A program made the translations under genes and the position numbers. Shown here piece by piece: positions 35,384-46,927 of a stretch of 64,000 nucleotides of DNA (positions are counted from its first letter, which is position 1; each line of letters opens with the position of its first letter). The stretch covers positions 271,573-335,572 of the forward strand of contig NW_019776135.1 of NCBI RefSeq assembly GCF_001039355.2. Direction: 5' to 3'. Source of the DNA: Lingula anatina. Lineage: Eukaryota > Brachiopoda > Lingulata > Lingulida > Lingulidae. The notes under the pieces are model-generated. The model was not told where the DNA came from and searched no databases. It was given only the letters and a program-made list of their open reading frames with translations.

Positions 35384-38211
35384 TTATAATTTGCCTTTGT
35401 ATTTGAAGTCCTCTGTTGGGATGTGGTTGGCAAGCCTAAAACGACATAATTGAAAATGGAATTAAGTAAAAATAAACAACTGAATTGAATGACGCTAATG
35501 AAACAAGACAACCGCAGTATCTTTTATAGCAAATCTTAACATTGTATAAATACCACGAAAATTATTAGCAAGCCACAAGTAAAATTGATTTTAAAAAAAC
35601 GTTAAAGGAATGAAACATAAGGAAAACTGAGCAAGTGTATTGCTAGCTGATCACGGTATTTGCATTGAAGAGTAGTAATAATAAATAGGTTTAGTAGATT
35701 ATTTTACTTTCAAAATATTGGCCTGATGTGACACTGCTTTCAGTTTGCTTCTTTTTAATGCTGTTACAAACAGGTAGGTGCATTTCATACCGTTCATTAG
35801 GTCTCTTCGGAACATAATTACAAATATATCTATTTTTACATTATCATTTTTTTCCTATATCAAGTTATAAAATAAGAAATATTCATATTTGTCACGATAC
35901 AAGACAAGCGGTTGAACTCACCAAGCCATGTATCCTTGTAACATAATACAAATAGATTTCTTCACCTTTTATTTTTCTACATAAAGTTACAAAATGAGAA
36001 TTATTCATTTTTATCCCGATACAAGACGAGCTATTGAACTCACCATTCCATCCCGTCCTTGAGGTCTTTTTGTGGCACTGGGGAGCGCCACCCCCTCATG
36101 GTGTCCATGAAGCTGTTATGGATGTCGGTATGCTCCTTGGTGTTGACATAATTGGATCTGATCATCTGACCCTAGAATGTTGACATCTATATATAAGTAA
36201 GGGCGTGCATAACACGGTTGAATGGAAAGGCAGGGCTCCAATTTGAGTTTAAAAGACGTTATTTCTTCAACAAATTTGTATAGTATATTCCTTGGTTATA
36301 TTATTAAACGTTCTATGACTTAAACGTGAAACCAGTGACGGTTAAAGCTGGTGACCTGCCTCTCCCGTGAACCAAACGGAGGCGCCACTTTTCTAGTTAA
36401 TGGTATTTATGTATAAAACTGGAATTCAGACATTGTCATAGAGGGCATTTTCTATAGATAAACCACAGCGAATGTTTTAAAAAATAATAAACATAAGTGT
36501 ATTTTTCTGTTTGGTGATGTCCCTAATTATCGTATTCCAACTGGACAAAATAGCTCGAATAATTGCAGATGTTTATAGCTTTGCTCGTTTTAAATGTTTG
36601 ATACGGAGAGGTGAAAAAACACGCATGTTAAATACCTACGTAACAGATCGTAATGTAAGTTCTAGGCAGATTATAAAATTGAAAAAATAATTCTATTTAT
36701 GCTATTGCTGTCGGTCCTGCCTCGCAGAGAAAAACTTTACCGATTAAAAATTAACAATCCATAAAATAATATTTTCCCATCGCGTATCACTTAACATGGC
36801 ACTTTTATTTGCCATGCAATCAATTACACTATTAACTGATGAGCTATCCTTACTTACCTGCTCATCATGAAAATGAAGAGTGAACACCTCAATCGCAGCA
36901 TTGAGTTGCGTTTGAGTGTTGAACTCGGAGAGAGCAAACAGACCATTGAAGAGCGTTCTGTGCTCACTGTCAATGTTGTCATACTGAAAATAAAATATTT
37001 TCAATTTTTATACCTTTTAGTTATCTTCTGATGCGTCAGATTTAATGAAATGATAATTATTCGCTACGTAAATACGCAATAAAATTCTGTTGCCAAGGTA
37101 ATACCAGATGGACACTAAGATAATCTCGTCGGTGCCACAATGGGACTCACGGCGAAAGTTAGGCCTAAAGTTAAGACCGAGAATTGCACCTCACTTTGAT
37201 CCCAGCTTAATTAACAGTAGTCTGCGTTTATGATAAGATATAAAATGGCTAGAATGTTAATTCGTTATTTTGTTTTAACCGGCGTCTACCTATTTAACTT
37301 AAAGCTCGCCTCACATGATAACTTTATCCAGAAGATTGATTGAACTTTTAAATAAAAATTTTAGTCTGCGATGCCAGGCCTACCCAACTACCAGACTCGG
37401 CACATAAGGATCCTGAATTAACCGGTATATCGGACCACACTACCCGTTTTCAAGGTGTGTGTCAGATCGCATTTCGGAGTATCAGTCAGAACACCGACAG
37501 GATGAGCCCACGCTCGGCTGTCACCTTGATTGGATAGTAAAAGATTGTCGTAAAATCGCTATATGATTTTAAAACCGGGTGCGTAAATTTGAAAACCGCC
37601 TAGAACAACCTAAGACTGCTACATTAATCTAATACAATGCAAAAAAGCCCTATCTAAAGTGGTTAAAGCATTCAAACCGAATGTCGTAAAGTCCCCATAT
37701 ACCCCCACAGAGACAATAAAATAGAGCACTCTAAAGTTAAAGTACAGTGTAAGGTTGTTCTAGGTGGTTTTCAATTTTATGGACCCGGTTTTAAAATCAT
37801 ATCGTTTACTATCCAGTCAAGGTGACAGCCGAGCGTGGATGAGCCCGCGATCGTCCTACAAAATTTGTTCTGGGGTGTGATACTCCGAAATGCGATCTGA
37901 CACACACCTTGAAAACGGGTAGTGTGGTCCGATATACCGGTTAGTTCAGGATCCTTATGTGCCGAGTCTGGTAGTTGGGTAGGCCTGGATCCCACGTAGT
38001 TTCAATGTTATATACTCGTGAATTAGTCTTAAGTTTTATGAGATGTTTTACGAACATATATCCAAAGAAATCGTTAAGTAAAATATTAGCATTTAGCCTC
38101 GTATACTGGATAAAGAACACTTAATTATTGTTACACTTAGAAGTGTAAATGTAAGCTACTCACGGTGGTTTTGAAATCCGGGGTCCACGCGTAGGGCACT
38201 GGGATTTTCAT
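35384..38211 (-). CDS. Hemerythrin A (alpha-type chain)
   Basis: Oxygen-binding di-iron protein of the hemerythrin family. Exons 38164-38211, 36858-36983, 36044-36171 and 35384-35435 (48, 126, 128 and 52 nt; phases 0, 0, 2) encode 117 residues. The start MKIPVPYAWTPDF fits the family N-terminus. All iron ligands are present: H24 in DSEH, H53 and E57 in LHFHDEQ, H72 and H76 in EHTDIH, H105 and D110 in NHIPTEDF. All introns are GT-AG, unlike C-F. Intron 1 contains a 600-bp inverted-repeat element. It is transcribed away from hemerythrin B, with 1.37 kb between start codons. Closest in sequence to hemerythrin G (both have NTQTQLNAAIEVF). Confidence 0.95.
37375..37986. mobile_element. Long inverted repeat in intron 1 of hemerythrin A
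   Basis: Arms 37375-37620 and 37742-37986 are near-complementary over most of their length, with matching blocks such as CAGGCCTACCCAACTACCAG, CCGGTATATCGGACCACACT and GGCTGTCACCTTGA. The spacer is about 120 bp. The right arm has an extra ~20-bp segment. No coding content; probably a foldback or MITE-type element. Confidence 0.75.
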
Positions 38212-38297
38212 GGTGATCGGATAACTCTCTACTCTCCAAGTAGTAACAGGCAACAGTGGAATTCTTGGCTGTGAAGATAGTGTCTTCAGACCGCGAC

Positions 38298-38305
38298 TTT
38301 TTATA
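38298..38305 (-). promoter_or_regulatory. TATA box of hemerythrin A
   Basis: TATAAAAA on the minus strand, 87-94 bp upstream of the start codon. A weak CAG-starting variant of the start-site motif lies 34 bp downstream (38271). Confidence 0.6.
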
Positions 38306-38740
38306 CACACCCAGGGAGGGAGATGACTTGCAATTCAACTTGAGGTGCGCGCCTCATTAGTCTTCCAGTCATGGAGCAAGTGTTTTACCACATGGGTACA
38401 TATGGCGTGATGTAATTGTACGTGAGACACGTAATCACGTGTTTTGTCTATTTAAGTTTAAACGATAAAATGTGGGTTTGATCATTGATCGATTGACTGA
38501 TACATCGATAGTCTAGGCTGTCTAGGGAGGGCGGAAAAGTGGGGTATACTCTCGTCACTCAAGTCTCGGTAATGTGTGGAACATTTTGGGGTTCAATACA
38601 CTGGTCAGTCAGCCTAGTGATAATGGGAAAAAATGCTGAAATTTCCTTCTTTATGTGTATATTTGATTGAATGAATTATAAAATTAATGTTACTTATTTC
38701 ATTAATGTCGATAGGAGACCGTAGTATATTTCTTTTGTTT

Positions 38741-38745
<5 letters not shown>

Positions 38746-38788
<43 letters not shown>

Positions 38789-38789
38789 T
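38746..38789. repeat. (ATT)n microsatellite
   Basis: Trinucleotide tract in the A-B region flank; similar tracts at 55506-55551 and 61180-61219. Confidence 0.9.
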
Positions 38790-39456
38790 TAACGTTTTAC
38801 CTCATGTCCAATGTCAGATACCCCAAATATGACTTTTTGCCTTCGAATGTGACGAGTTCGTACAGGAAGTAAACTATAACGCTAATGTGCACAAGTAACA
38901 AGCTAAGGTGCATTTGTTTATTTGTTAATGTTTATGTATTTATGAATTTAGCAGCAACAATGCGATAATATTTTCCTTAGGATGGTTGAATCAGTTAACG
39001 TACTTATTTATTTCGTTGTCTCTATGGCCTAACTGAAACAGAGGAAAAAGAGAAATATTAAATGATACTTAAGTTCATTTATCCTTTCCTTTTTTATCCT
39101 GACCAATCAGTGTACCTTAAAGGTTGGTTAAGCTGTAAACCCACACCTGATGTGTTATAACGCGTACCTTTTTGAATCTATAATTCTCCCTCAACTTGAA
39201 TGGATTTAATTAAACAGAAATGTCTGATTACTTTTACATAACTCTCACGTACTACACAGATGCTAAGTCCACGTTGCCTGTTCAGTAATTACCCATAACG
39301 GTGATGAGACGCTCACGGGTTTATTATAGTTTTAAAAGAGGATTTGTGTCTGAAATCTGCACGTATTATTGTCTCACGTTATCAGACACTTCGCCTCAGC
39401 ATATGGCGAACTCATTGTCCGCTGTCTGGTTTACAAATGAGCCGCGACAATTTCTC

Positions 39457-39467
39457 ACCTGATGAGG
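39457..39467 (+). promoter_or_regulatory. ACCTGATGAGG element, hemerythrin B promoter
   Basis: ACCTGATGAGG lies 22 bp before the TATA box; the same 11-mer is upstream of the TATA boxes of hemerythrins C and F. Confidence 0.5.
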
Positions 39468-39488
39468 TGAATTCACCTCGCCTTAGTG

Positions 39489-39495
39489 TATAAAA
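39489..39495 (+). promoter_or_regulatory. TATA box of hemerythrin B
   Basis: TATAAAA, 93 bp before ATG. CAGTCGCTAAA, a variant of the cluster's start-site motif, begins 32 bp downstream at 39521. Confidence 0.65.
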
Positions 39496-39581
39496 TGAGT
39501 GACTGGCGATCGCATCTTTACAGTCGCTAAACTCATAGTTACTTTTAGCTTGAAGTTGACAGTTTCTCCCATTTTTCCAAG

Positions 39582-41128
39582 ATGGTTAAAGTGCCGGTGC
39601 CGTTTGCCTGGAACGAAGATTTCGCTACCAGCGTGAGTACTTACTGTGTTTTTAGGGCTCATTCCCATTCAAATTATCGGTTTACGTCGCTAACTCCACA
39701 GGGACTCTCACTAAATGCAATAAGATTAGAAGATTGACAAACCATCTCCTTGCGTTGAGTAGAAAACAGAAAAGCTGCCGATGATACGTTGGAAACTGAT
39801 TGCATTCAGCGACAATCCCCTCGGGGTTGGCTAGAACTTTGTATGCATACAGTTTAAATGGGAATAAGCCCTTAGTTTAGTCCTGAAGGTTTTGTTCTTG
39901 TCGGATACATCCGCATTACACCTGTTAGCAATGTATACATTTAAATAATAATTAAGCCCCCATCCTCAGGGCATTTTTATCCGTGTGTCTTAAAATAAAT
40001 TATAATTAAAGAGAAGAGCAATATACTGTTGTCATTAAACTGTGCCCAATTAAACAAAAAACCTGTAAAATGTATCCGCCGTGATAGTAGCGGTTCAATG
40101 AAGTAGAACAAGTCTTTCGTCTTCTAATAATAATAATATTAAGTTGGACAACTATAACTCATGGTCCAATAGCATTTGTTTCATTCGTGTGGCAGTTAAA
40201 ATAATTATCAATTTCCAACCAAGTAGTAATTATCAATTTCCAACCAAGAATAAGTTTACAGTCAGTTTTTATATGCAAATGATGAAGGGTGCATGTATTT
40301 TGTGAGTTAGGAAATGACTAATCCCTGTTCAGTAGTAGCATTTTATGGTAAGTGAAAATAAAAGAAATGCATGTAACCATGCACCATGCAGTATCAGGGC
40401 AAAGGATGACATAAAATAGGTTTCTAAAAAAAGGTTATAAGTTATCGCACTTTTACCTTTGCATGAAGAATAATATAAGTCTCTTTCACTAAATACAAAT
40501 CGTAGTAAAAAGCACACCACTGTATGTAGCAATTTACTTTTTGTTTCAGTATCGACTTATCGACTTGGAGCACAGAACGCTCTTCAACGGACTGTTTGCC
40601 CTCTCCGAGTTCAACACTCGCGACCAGCTGTTAGCTTGCAAGGAAGTCTTTGTGATGCATTTCCGTGACGAGCAGGTAAGTTGATATTCTGTACAATCGG
40701 TTTCTTGTTGCTTTAATAGTACTAGACCTATAGTATGGTGAATAGTAGTAGTAGTAGTAGTAGTAGTAGAAGTAGTGGCAGTAGTAGTAGTAATAGTAGT
40801 ATTAGTAGAAGTACCAGTAGCAGCAGTAGAAATAGTAGTAAAAGTGGCTGAAAACCACATAGGGGCCTATCTTACATTATTCATATAATTAAAGACGTGT
40901 TCCTTTTCTTTATTTAGGGTCAAATGGAAAAGGCCAATTATGAGCATTTCGAAGAGCACAAGGGCATCCATGAAGGGTTTTTGGAGAAGATGGGCCACTG
41001 GAAAGCGCCTGTCGCCCAGAAAGACATCAGATTTGGAATGGAGTGGTGAGTCTCAGTACTATTCTCTCGTCCTCACTCTCTTAGACGGTGCAAAAGTAAT
41101 AACTTGCACATGAGTGACACCCCCTCTT

Positions 41129-41159
<31 letters not shown>

Positions 41160-41729
41160 AACCCACACACACACACACACACCGTTAAATTAATCAGGTC
41201 ATCTCAAATGAAAAATTCAAAGGTAAAAAATATCTGTATCATTCCATATGCCCATTAGTTTGTATTACCTTTCTTGGAGTATCTTGAAATATTTCCCATA
41301 TAAGAAGTTTCTGATATATATATATATATGATTACTTTAATTGTAAATAGAATTACAACTTCTAGCAGTTATATAGTTATATGAGAAATCAAATTCTGTA
41401 AGACCGAATCTTTTTGTGTTCTTGATGAATTGCTGGTAATGCAGTTACTTCCCTGGGGCATACAAAGGTTTGTGGGGTCCATGAAGACAGTTCTATAGGG
41501 CTTGGCGCTAAACATACATAACTGATGTGCATGAACATTTGACTCAGGTAAAGGATTAACTTTCCAGAAAGAGGGGTATCTGGTCTATAAGCGCGTCCTA
41601 ATATATATATATATATATATTTTTTTTTTTTTGAAAATTTGACAAGAGTTATTTGTTTATTTGTTTTATTATTTTAGGCTTGTCAACCACATCCCAACTG
41701 AAGACTTCAAGTACAAGGGCAAATTGTAA
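39582..41729 (+). CDS. Hemerythrin B (beta-type chain)
   Basis: Exons 39582-39632, 40550-40675, 40918-41045 and 41678-41729; 118 residues, one longer than its relatives because exon 1 has 17 codons (MVKVPVPFAWNEDFATS). Ligands, shifted by one, are H25 (DLEH), H54 and E58 (MHFRDEQ), H73 and H77 (EEHKGIH), H106 and D111 (NHIPTEDF). It shows the beta-type signature: acidic-helix variant NTRDQLLACKEVF and the KMGHWKAPVAQKD block. Introns are all GT-AG. It is the plus-strand partner of hemerythrin A in a divergent pair. A dispersed foldback-type repeat fragment lies in intron 1 near 39.8 kb, and a (TAG)n tract lies in intron 2. Confidence 0.95.
39795..39870 (+). repeat. Single-arm copy of the GATTGCATTCAGCGA repeat
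   Basis: ACTGATTGCATTCAGCGACA and flanks resemble the right arm of the 27.3-kb foldback element. Lies in intron 1 of hemerythrin B. Shared AGAAAACAGAAAAGCTG just upstream links it to the 49.8-kb copy. Confidence 0.5.
40741..40845. repeat. (TAG)n imperfect microsatellite in intron 2 of hemerythrin B
   Basis: Imperfect TAG/AAG/CAG trinucleotides over about 100 bp. Confidence 0.85.
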
Positions 41730-41900
41730 ATGGAACGAACGGAACAATGCGCCATCTATCGGACTATCGGACTGTAAACCATACGCAGGAACGTTGGAAT
41801 AGTCAACCTATAAACAGTTCACTCTAGGAGAGATACGTTACGAAGTTACACAGCCTACAACAACACTGCCAATTTTATCATTTGCTTATGATTTAAGAAC

Positions 41901-41906
41901 AATAAA
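41901..41906 (+). terminator. Poly(A) signal of hemerythrin B
   Basis: AATAAA, 172 nt after the stop codon. Confidence 0.6.
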
Positions 41907-42081
41907 AAGCTTCCATTGCAATTGATCATGACTCTCTTTATTTACTTTGCCTGTGCCAGCGCGTTTATCCATATGCCTACAAGAGCATGGAACTAGAGTG
42001 ACTTATGCATCGGTAATAAACACACTCAAGCACACACACAAAGAGAGAGAGAGAGAGACATATATGGTTGAGCTATAGAGG

Positions 42082-42126
<45 letters not shown>

Positions 42127-44270
42127 TGTCAAAATTTCGCCAGGGCGCGTGAGTTGAAAGGGATAACAACTGTTCATTTTGGCAAAAAAAAAAAAAATTC
42201 ACCTGGGGTAAAGGACAATTTTCCCATATTTCCTAATGGATAATGAATCCCTTTCCTCATTTAAAGTTAGTCCTTTTTTCTAAAAAGTTTGGTTTTTAAG
42301 AGAATATTACAAAATGTAGCCATCTATGGAGGTCACGTGATGTGATGGCAAGCATAAACTCCAGAATATATGCATTAACTGCCGTTTTTGTGTTAAAATA
42401 GACTTTATTATATTTCTGAAAGTTGTTTACAATGTATCGTGAAATATGGATATCTTACGAACAGTTGTTGTTCCTTTCACGCAATTTTCATGGTTATGAT
42501 AAAGAGTACATGTACTTTCCATGCTCACCTGTACCAAGGAAACCTTGTACAAACAAAGATATATGAAGCAAAAAGAAAACAGAAAATATTCAAGTTACGA
42601 TATAAGTAATGGTCAGTATCGTTAACGCCAAAAGGTAAAATAAAATGCGAATATTGATAAAAAAAATAAAAGTGTGTGTACGTGTGTGTGTACTTGTCCG
42701 TGCATTTGGACATTGAAATTTTTTTTATTTCTACCTCAAACTGGACACTCAGAAAACCGAACCAAAATACCTCGATTGATAAACCAAGAAAGAGTTCAGG
42801 TGTTCTTTAGTATTAAATGTACCTTTTCTCAGTTTAATCTATGTACCAAAAGTGATATTAATTCATAAGGTGTTTACTTCCAAAATGCTACTGTGTTAAT
42901 AGATTAAAGTAGATTTAAAATGTACCCATGTTTGTTATAAAAGCATATGTGATGCTCTTAATACATGTATTTCAAATTAAACATCTCATTCCAAATACAA
43001 AAGGCATTGCCCACTATTTGATCTACTCGTCTGTACATGCAGGTGGAGTTATGACTCCCTGTTATTGTCTCTTACATTTGGAGAAACACGTGGAGTAGAT
43101 TATTAAAAAAAACTGGCTCGAATGATGCACTTTTGTAGTTATCAGTAAGACGGATTTTTTAAATTGCTGTGTTGCAGAAATTGGATATTTCGTATAGGAC
43201 AGTATAGTACCTGAGTGACCTCCGCATTATGGTACATAAGTGGCATCCGTATTTTGGTAACTGAGTGGTCTCCACAATCCTCAGGAGTAACCCCACACAA
43301 TCCCAGATCAGCATTACTCAAGAAAGTTTGTAGTGCTATAACAAATTGACAACTATATCCATAGAATTCAAGTGTGACCTCAACAGAACAGAGCTCATTT
43401 GGAACTAATTCTATATGTAATGGTTAAATGTTTACCAATATAGCTAGTGACATATTGCTTGTAACAGTCGATTTACTACCTCTTATATCCTTCAGAAATA
43501 CATGTCGGTTGCGTATACTTTGTAAACAGAAATACACGTCTTTGGGTTACATTAATTACTGGGACTTCCTGTACTTTTAATTTTTCTCTATACATTGGTT
43601 TGTCCCCTGCAATCCATATGCTTATATGAAGTATATGAATACATGGATTTTGCTTTAATTCTTTCAAAATTTTAAAGCAAAAAGGTCCCCCGTGTTCCAT
43701 AGTAGCAGGATTATGACATGTTATTGTGACCAAATTAATTGGAAATATTTTTCACCCCTTCGATCGGAGCATTCTGGGAGTTAAAAAAGTAATTTCATTT
43801 TTTAATATATTAATTATGACATGTTTTATTTATGGAGATAAGTTTAGGAGCTTATCCAAGTACTATGGAATTGTGAATTCTGTTCGAAAACTTACTCTGA
43901 ACTGCTGTATTGTAGTATATGTACTGAATGTACCAAAAAGGTTTATGTTTGAAAACGTGTCAATCAGGTTCCTATCTGGTTATCATCGTTACCCTTCAAA
44001 TACAGCTTTCCATTTATATATATCGCTCTATTCATTGAAATTAAATCAAATTATTAAACAATATACTACAACTAAAAACGCTTTTTTTCACAGATATTTT
44101 AATTTAGTTCAAAGTGATAATTTATTGTTTTGTAAACAAATGTATTAATGGAGTAATAGATGAATTTCACTCGACGTTTAATTATCGTTGACCAATAACA
44201 ACTGAAAAATCATCCTTCGTTGACACATAACAACTTTTTAATTGGCTTGCATCAAAACCGTTTATTGTTC
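41907..44270. other. Intergenic between hemerythrins B and C, no supported gene
   Basis: Contains (GA)n/(AT)n near 42043-42124 and a MITE-family copy at 42157-42460. The longest open frame (43726-44148) has no codon structure or motif suggesting a protein. Confidence 0.6.
42157..42460. repeat. Copy of the AAAGGGATAA MITE family
   Basis: Begins AAAGGGATAACAACTGTTC and shares the GCCGTTTTTGTG and TTTATTATATTTCTGAAAGT blocks with the copies near 2.2, 17.5 and 28.7 kb. It lies in the B-C intergenic region. Confidence 0.5.
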
Positions 44271-44276
44271 TCAAAC
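44271..44276 (-). terminator. Poly(A) signal of hemerythrin C
   Basis: AATAAA on the minus strand, 152 nt after the stop codon. Confidence 0.5.
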
Positions 44277-44427
44277 AATAAGTTAATTACATTTACATCT
44301 GTAACTCTTTTTATCCTAATAACATCATGCATAAGTCCATTAAACAGTGTTTGGGTAAATGACTCCAATTTGGTCTAAATGGCAGCAATAAAGGCCGATA
44401 GGTGGCGCATTAGTTCGTCTGCTCTGT

Positions 44428-45654
44428 TTATAATTTGCCCTTGTACTTGAAATCCTCCTTGGGGATGTGGTCGACAAGCCTGAAATAAAAAAAAAACAAT
44501 TTTTGTTTAATTTTTCGGAAAATTTAACTTTAACAAATTACAGCTTCAAATATATTTATCCAACAATTTCAAAAATGTGTCTATTTTCTTTCTCCTAGAT
44601 CTTTACACAAAAGCTAAGGAAAGATAGAGAGTGAGAGAGATGCAGAAGAGAGTGGGAGACTCACCACTCCATTCCAAATTTGATGTCTTTCTGGGCAACA
44701 GGCGCTTTCCATTGGCCCATCTTCTCCAAAAAGCTTTCATGAATGCCCCTGTGCTCTTCGAAAAGTTCAAAGTTGGCATTCTCCATTTGGGTCTAGATAA
44801 AAAAGGACACCGTTTTTTGTTAGATGAATTTTAAAAGAAGAAATACTTTTTTTTTGTCGCTTTACTACCTACATTTACCATTACATAAACCTAACAATAA
44901 TTAAAATATACTATCGACCCATGATGAATAGTCTTTTGTATGAACTTGCCTGCTCGTCACGGAAATGCATCACAAAGCACTCCTTGCAAGCTGCCAGCTG
45001 GTCGCGAGTGTTGAACTCGGAGAGGGCAAACAGTCCGTTGAAGAGGGTTCTGTGCTCCAAGTCGATGTTCTTATACTGAAACAAAAATTAGTACATAGCA
45101 ATATGGTTTCCATTTCGATTTGCTAAGTTACGCCATTCGCAAAAGATTTCCTTGCGATAACACTTTCCCTCTTTAGTCTTGCTTATATCCGCATATGCGT
45201 CGCACGATGAAATTATAGGCAATTTTCAGTACTGTCGGATGAAAAGTATTTGTGCAAGTAAATAACTCAATGATTTAAACACCTTTACTGCTGTCATGCC
45301 CCCTAAATCCAGGCAATGGTGGAATAGAACTAAGAACTGGATTAAACATTACGATCACGATCTTAGCAATTTCACCGAACGATGTCCGTAGAGAAACTAT
45401 GCGACGCCATAAACAACGTCCTACGAGCTTACGATTTAAAAATAGTTTAGTTTAAACATGACAAAATCGAAGAGGCCACAGAGGCCAAGAATCAGTACGG
45501 TCTCGTAAGAATTCGCACGGCCACCGCCTAACTCCGCACAGACGCCGCCGAGAAATATACATGCACCGTAAAGGCATTAAAAGTATACTAAATACACTGT
45601 ACTCACGCTGGTGGCGAAGCTCTCATTCCACGCGAATGGCGCTGGGATACCCAT
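44428..45654 (-). CDS. Hemerythrin C (beta-type chain)
   Basis: Exons 45607-45654, 44950-45075, 44665-44792 and 44428-44479; 117 residues starting MGIPAPFAWNESFATS. Ligands are intact: H24, H53/E57 (MHFRDEQ), H72/H76 (EEHRGIH), H105/D110. The most changed beta copy: exon 3 begins TQMENANFELF instead of GQMEKANFE, and the last exon reads LVDHIPKEDF where the others have NHIPTEDF or NHIPAEDF. The donor of intron 2 is GC (CAG|GCAAGT). Divergent from hemerythrin D, with 1.27 kb between start codons; its mirror copy is hemerythrin F. Confidence 0.94.
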
Positions 45655-45738
45655 CTTTAAAAGTAGAGGTGGTTGTCTGGCTCAAGTAACAGGTAACTGT
45701 AAGTTCAGCGTCTGTGCATATACAGCTTCGCGCTCTTT

Positions 45739-45746
45739 TATTTATA
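45739..45746 (-). promoter_or_regulatory. TATA box of hemerythrin C
   Basis: TATAAATA on the minus strand. CAGACGCTGAA (45704-45714) begins 32 bp downstream and probably marks the transcription start. Confidence 0.7.
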
Positions 45747-45768
45747 CCCGGCTTCAAGGGGAGTTCAT

Positions 45769-45779
45769 CCTCATCAGGT
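45769..45779 (-). promoter_or_regulatory. ACCTGATGAGG element, hemerythrin C promoter
   Basis: Same 11-mer as in the B and F promoters, about 23 bp upstream of TATA; flanking bases are also conserved with F. Confidence 0.5.
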
Positions 45780-46836
45780 GAAACCTTCACGGGTCGTTAG
45801 CATCGGGGACAGCTGGACACCATGAAAAAAAGCCTGCTACGTGATTAGATTGATCACGAGATCAGTTGTTCGGCGTCAGGACACTTCATGATTACTCGTG
45901 GGTTGATTTATTAATCAGGGCAATGTATTTACCGGCTGAGCTGTAACCCGAAGGACGCTTTCAAGGTCAAATTTAAGGTCGCAGATTGAAATTGGGATCA
46001 ACAGAAATTAGCACACTATGTAAACTGAGCAAACATCAATCTGTATTTCCAAATGCATACTTTTCATCCCCGAACTCATTTACTCATTTATTTTAAAATA
46101 TAAATATTCTCTCTTGTTGTTCGAAATCCATGTATTCTATTATTATTACTTGTGATGGTTCATGTAAATGTAATAAAAGTACCTGTCACCCTCTCTATAC
46201 ACTGCCAGCATGCCTGTATATTAATAAAGACTCCGTCTGATCTTTCATTTATTCACTCATCTCTAGCTTTACTCATAACATTTACATCTGATTTCCCTTC
46301 CTTCCTTCATTCTTTCATTACTTGTCTATTTGTTATGTTATTTAAATTTATAATATATTGGATTTAGTCGTATATAATTAATCCTCTGACTGTGCTTGTC
46401 CCGCAATATTGTTTTATTCATTTTTCATCTTTTGTGCGACAGTCAAGTGATTTTAGTAAAAAAAAAGAAATAAAGGTGCGGTTTTTGATTCACTCAGAAT
46501 TGTTCACCAAATACATGTATCTTGATGAAAAAGCTACACCTGCAGGTGAATAAATGTGTTCATACCGTATTTATACTGACATATCTGCAAACATAGGTAT
46601 AACAATCAACGCTTTATTTAACTTAAAGCAGCCCGACTTAATTAACTATAGAAATACGCATTGGAACGCATGGGTTATAATTAATTGAACTTTGTTCATC
46701 AACAAAACACCTGGCTCAAATAATCACTTTCCAAAATCTTTCTCATCTGTTGCACGTGCTAAGTGATTTTTCGCTTGTTTCCAGTGAGGCGTATCTTTTT
46801 GGCCGGGTTGGGTCAAACGCATTCAGGACACGGGTG

Positions 46837-46844
46837 TATAAAAG
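46837..46844 (+). promoter_or_regulatory. TATA box of hemerythrin D
   Basis: TATAAAAG, 91 bp before ATG; CAGACGCTGAA (46868-46878) begins 31 bp downstream. Confidence 0.7.
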
Positions 46845-46927
46845 TCGACCCCTGCCACTACGGCTCTCAGACGCTGAATCTACTGTAACCTACAGGCACG
46901 CTGAGTACAGAAGAATCCTCTGCCAAC

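Noticed and set aside
43726-44148. 140-codon open frame
   Set aside because: AT-rich composition, no motif, no splice partners; fits chance.
44631-44834. Open plus-strand frame inside hemerythrin C
   Set aside because: It is the antisense of exon 3, not a gene.
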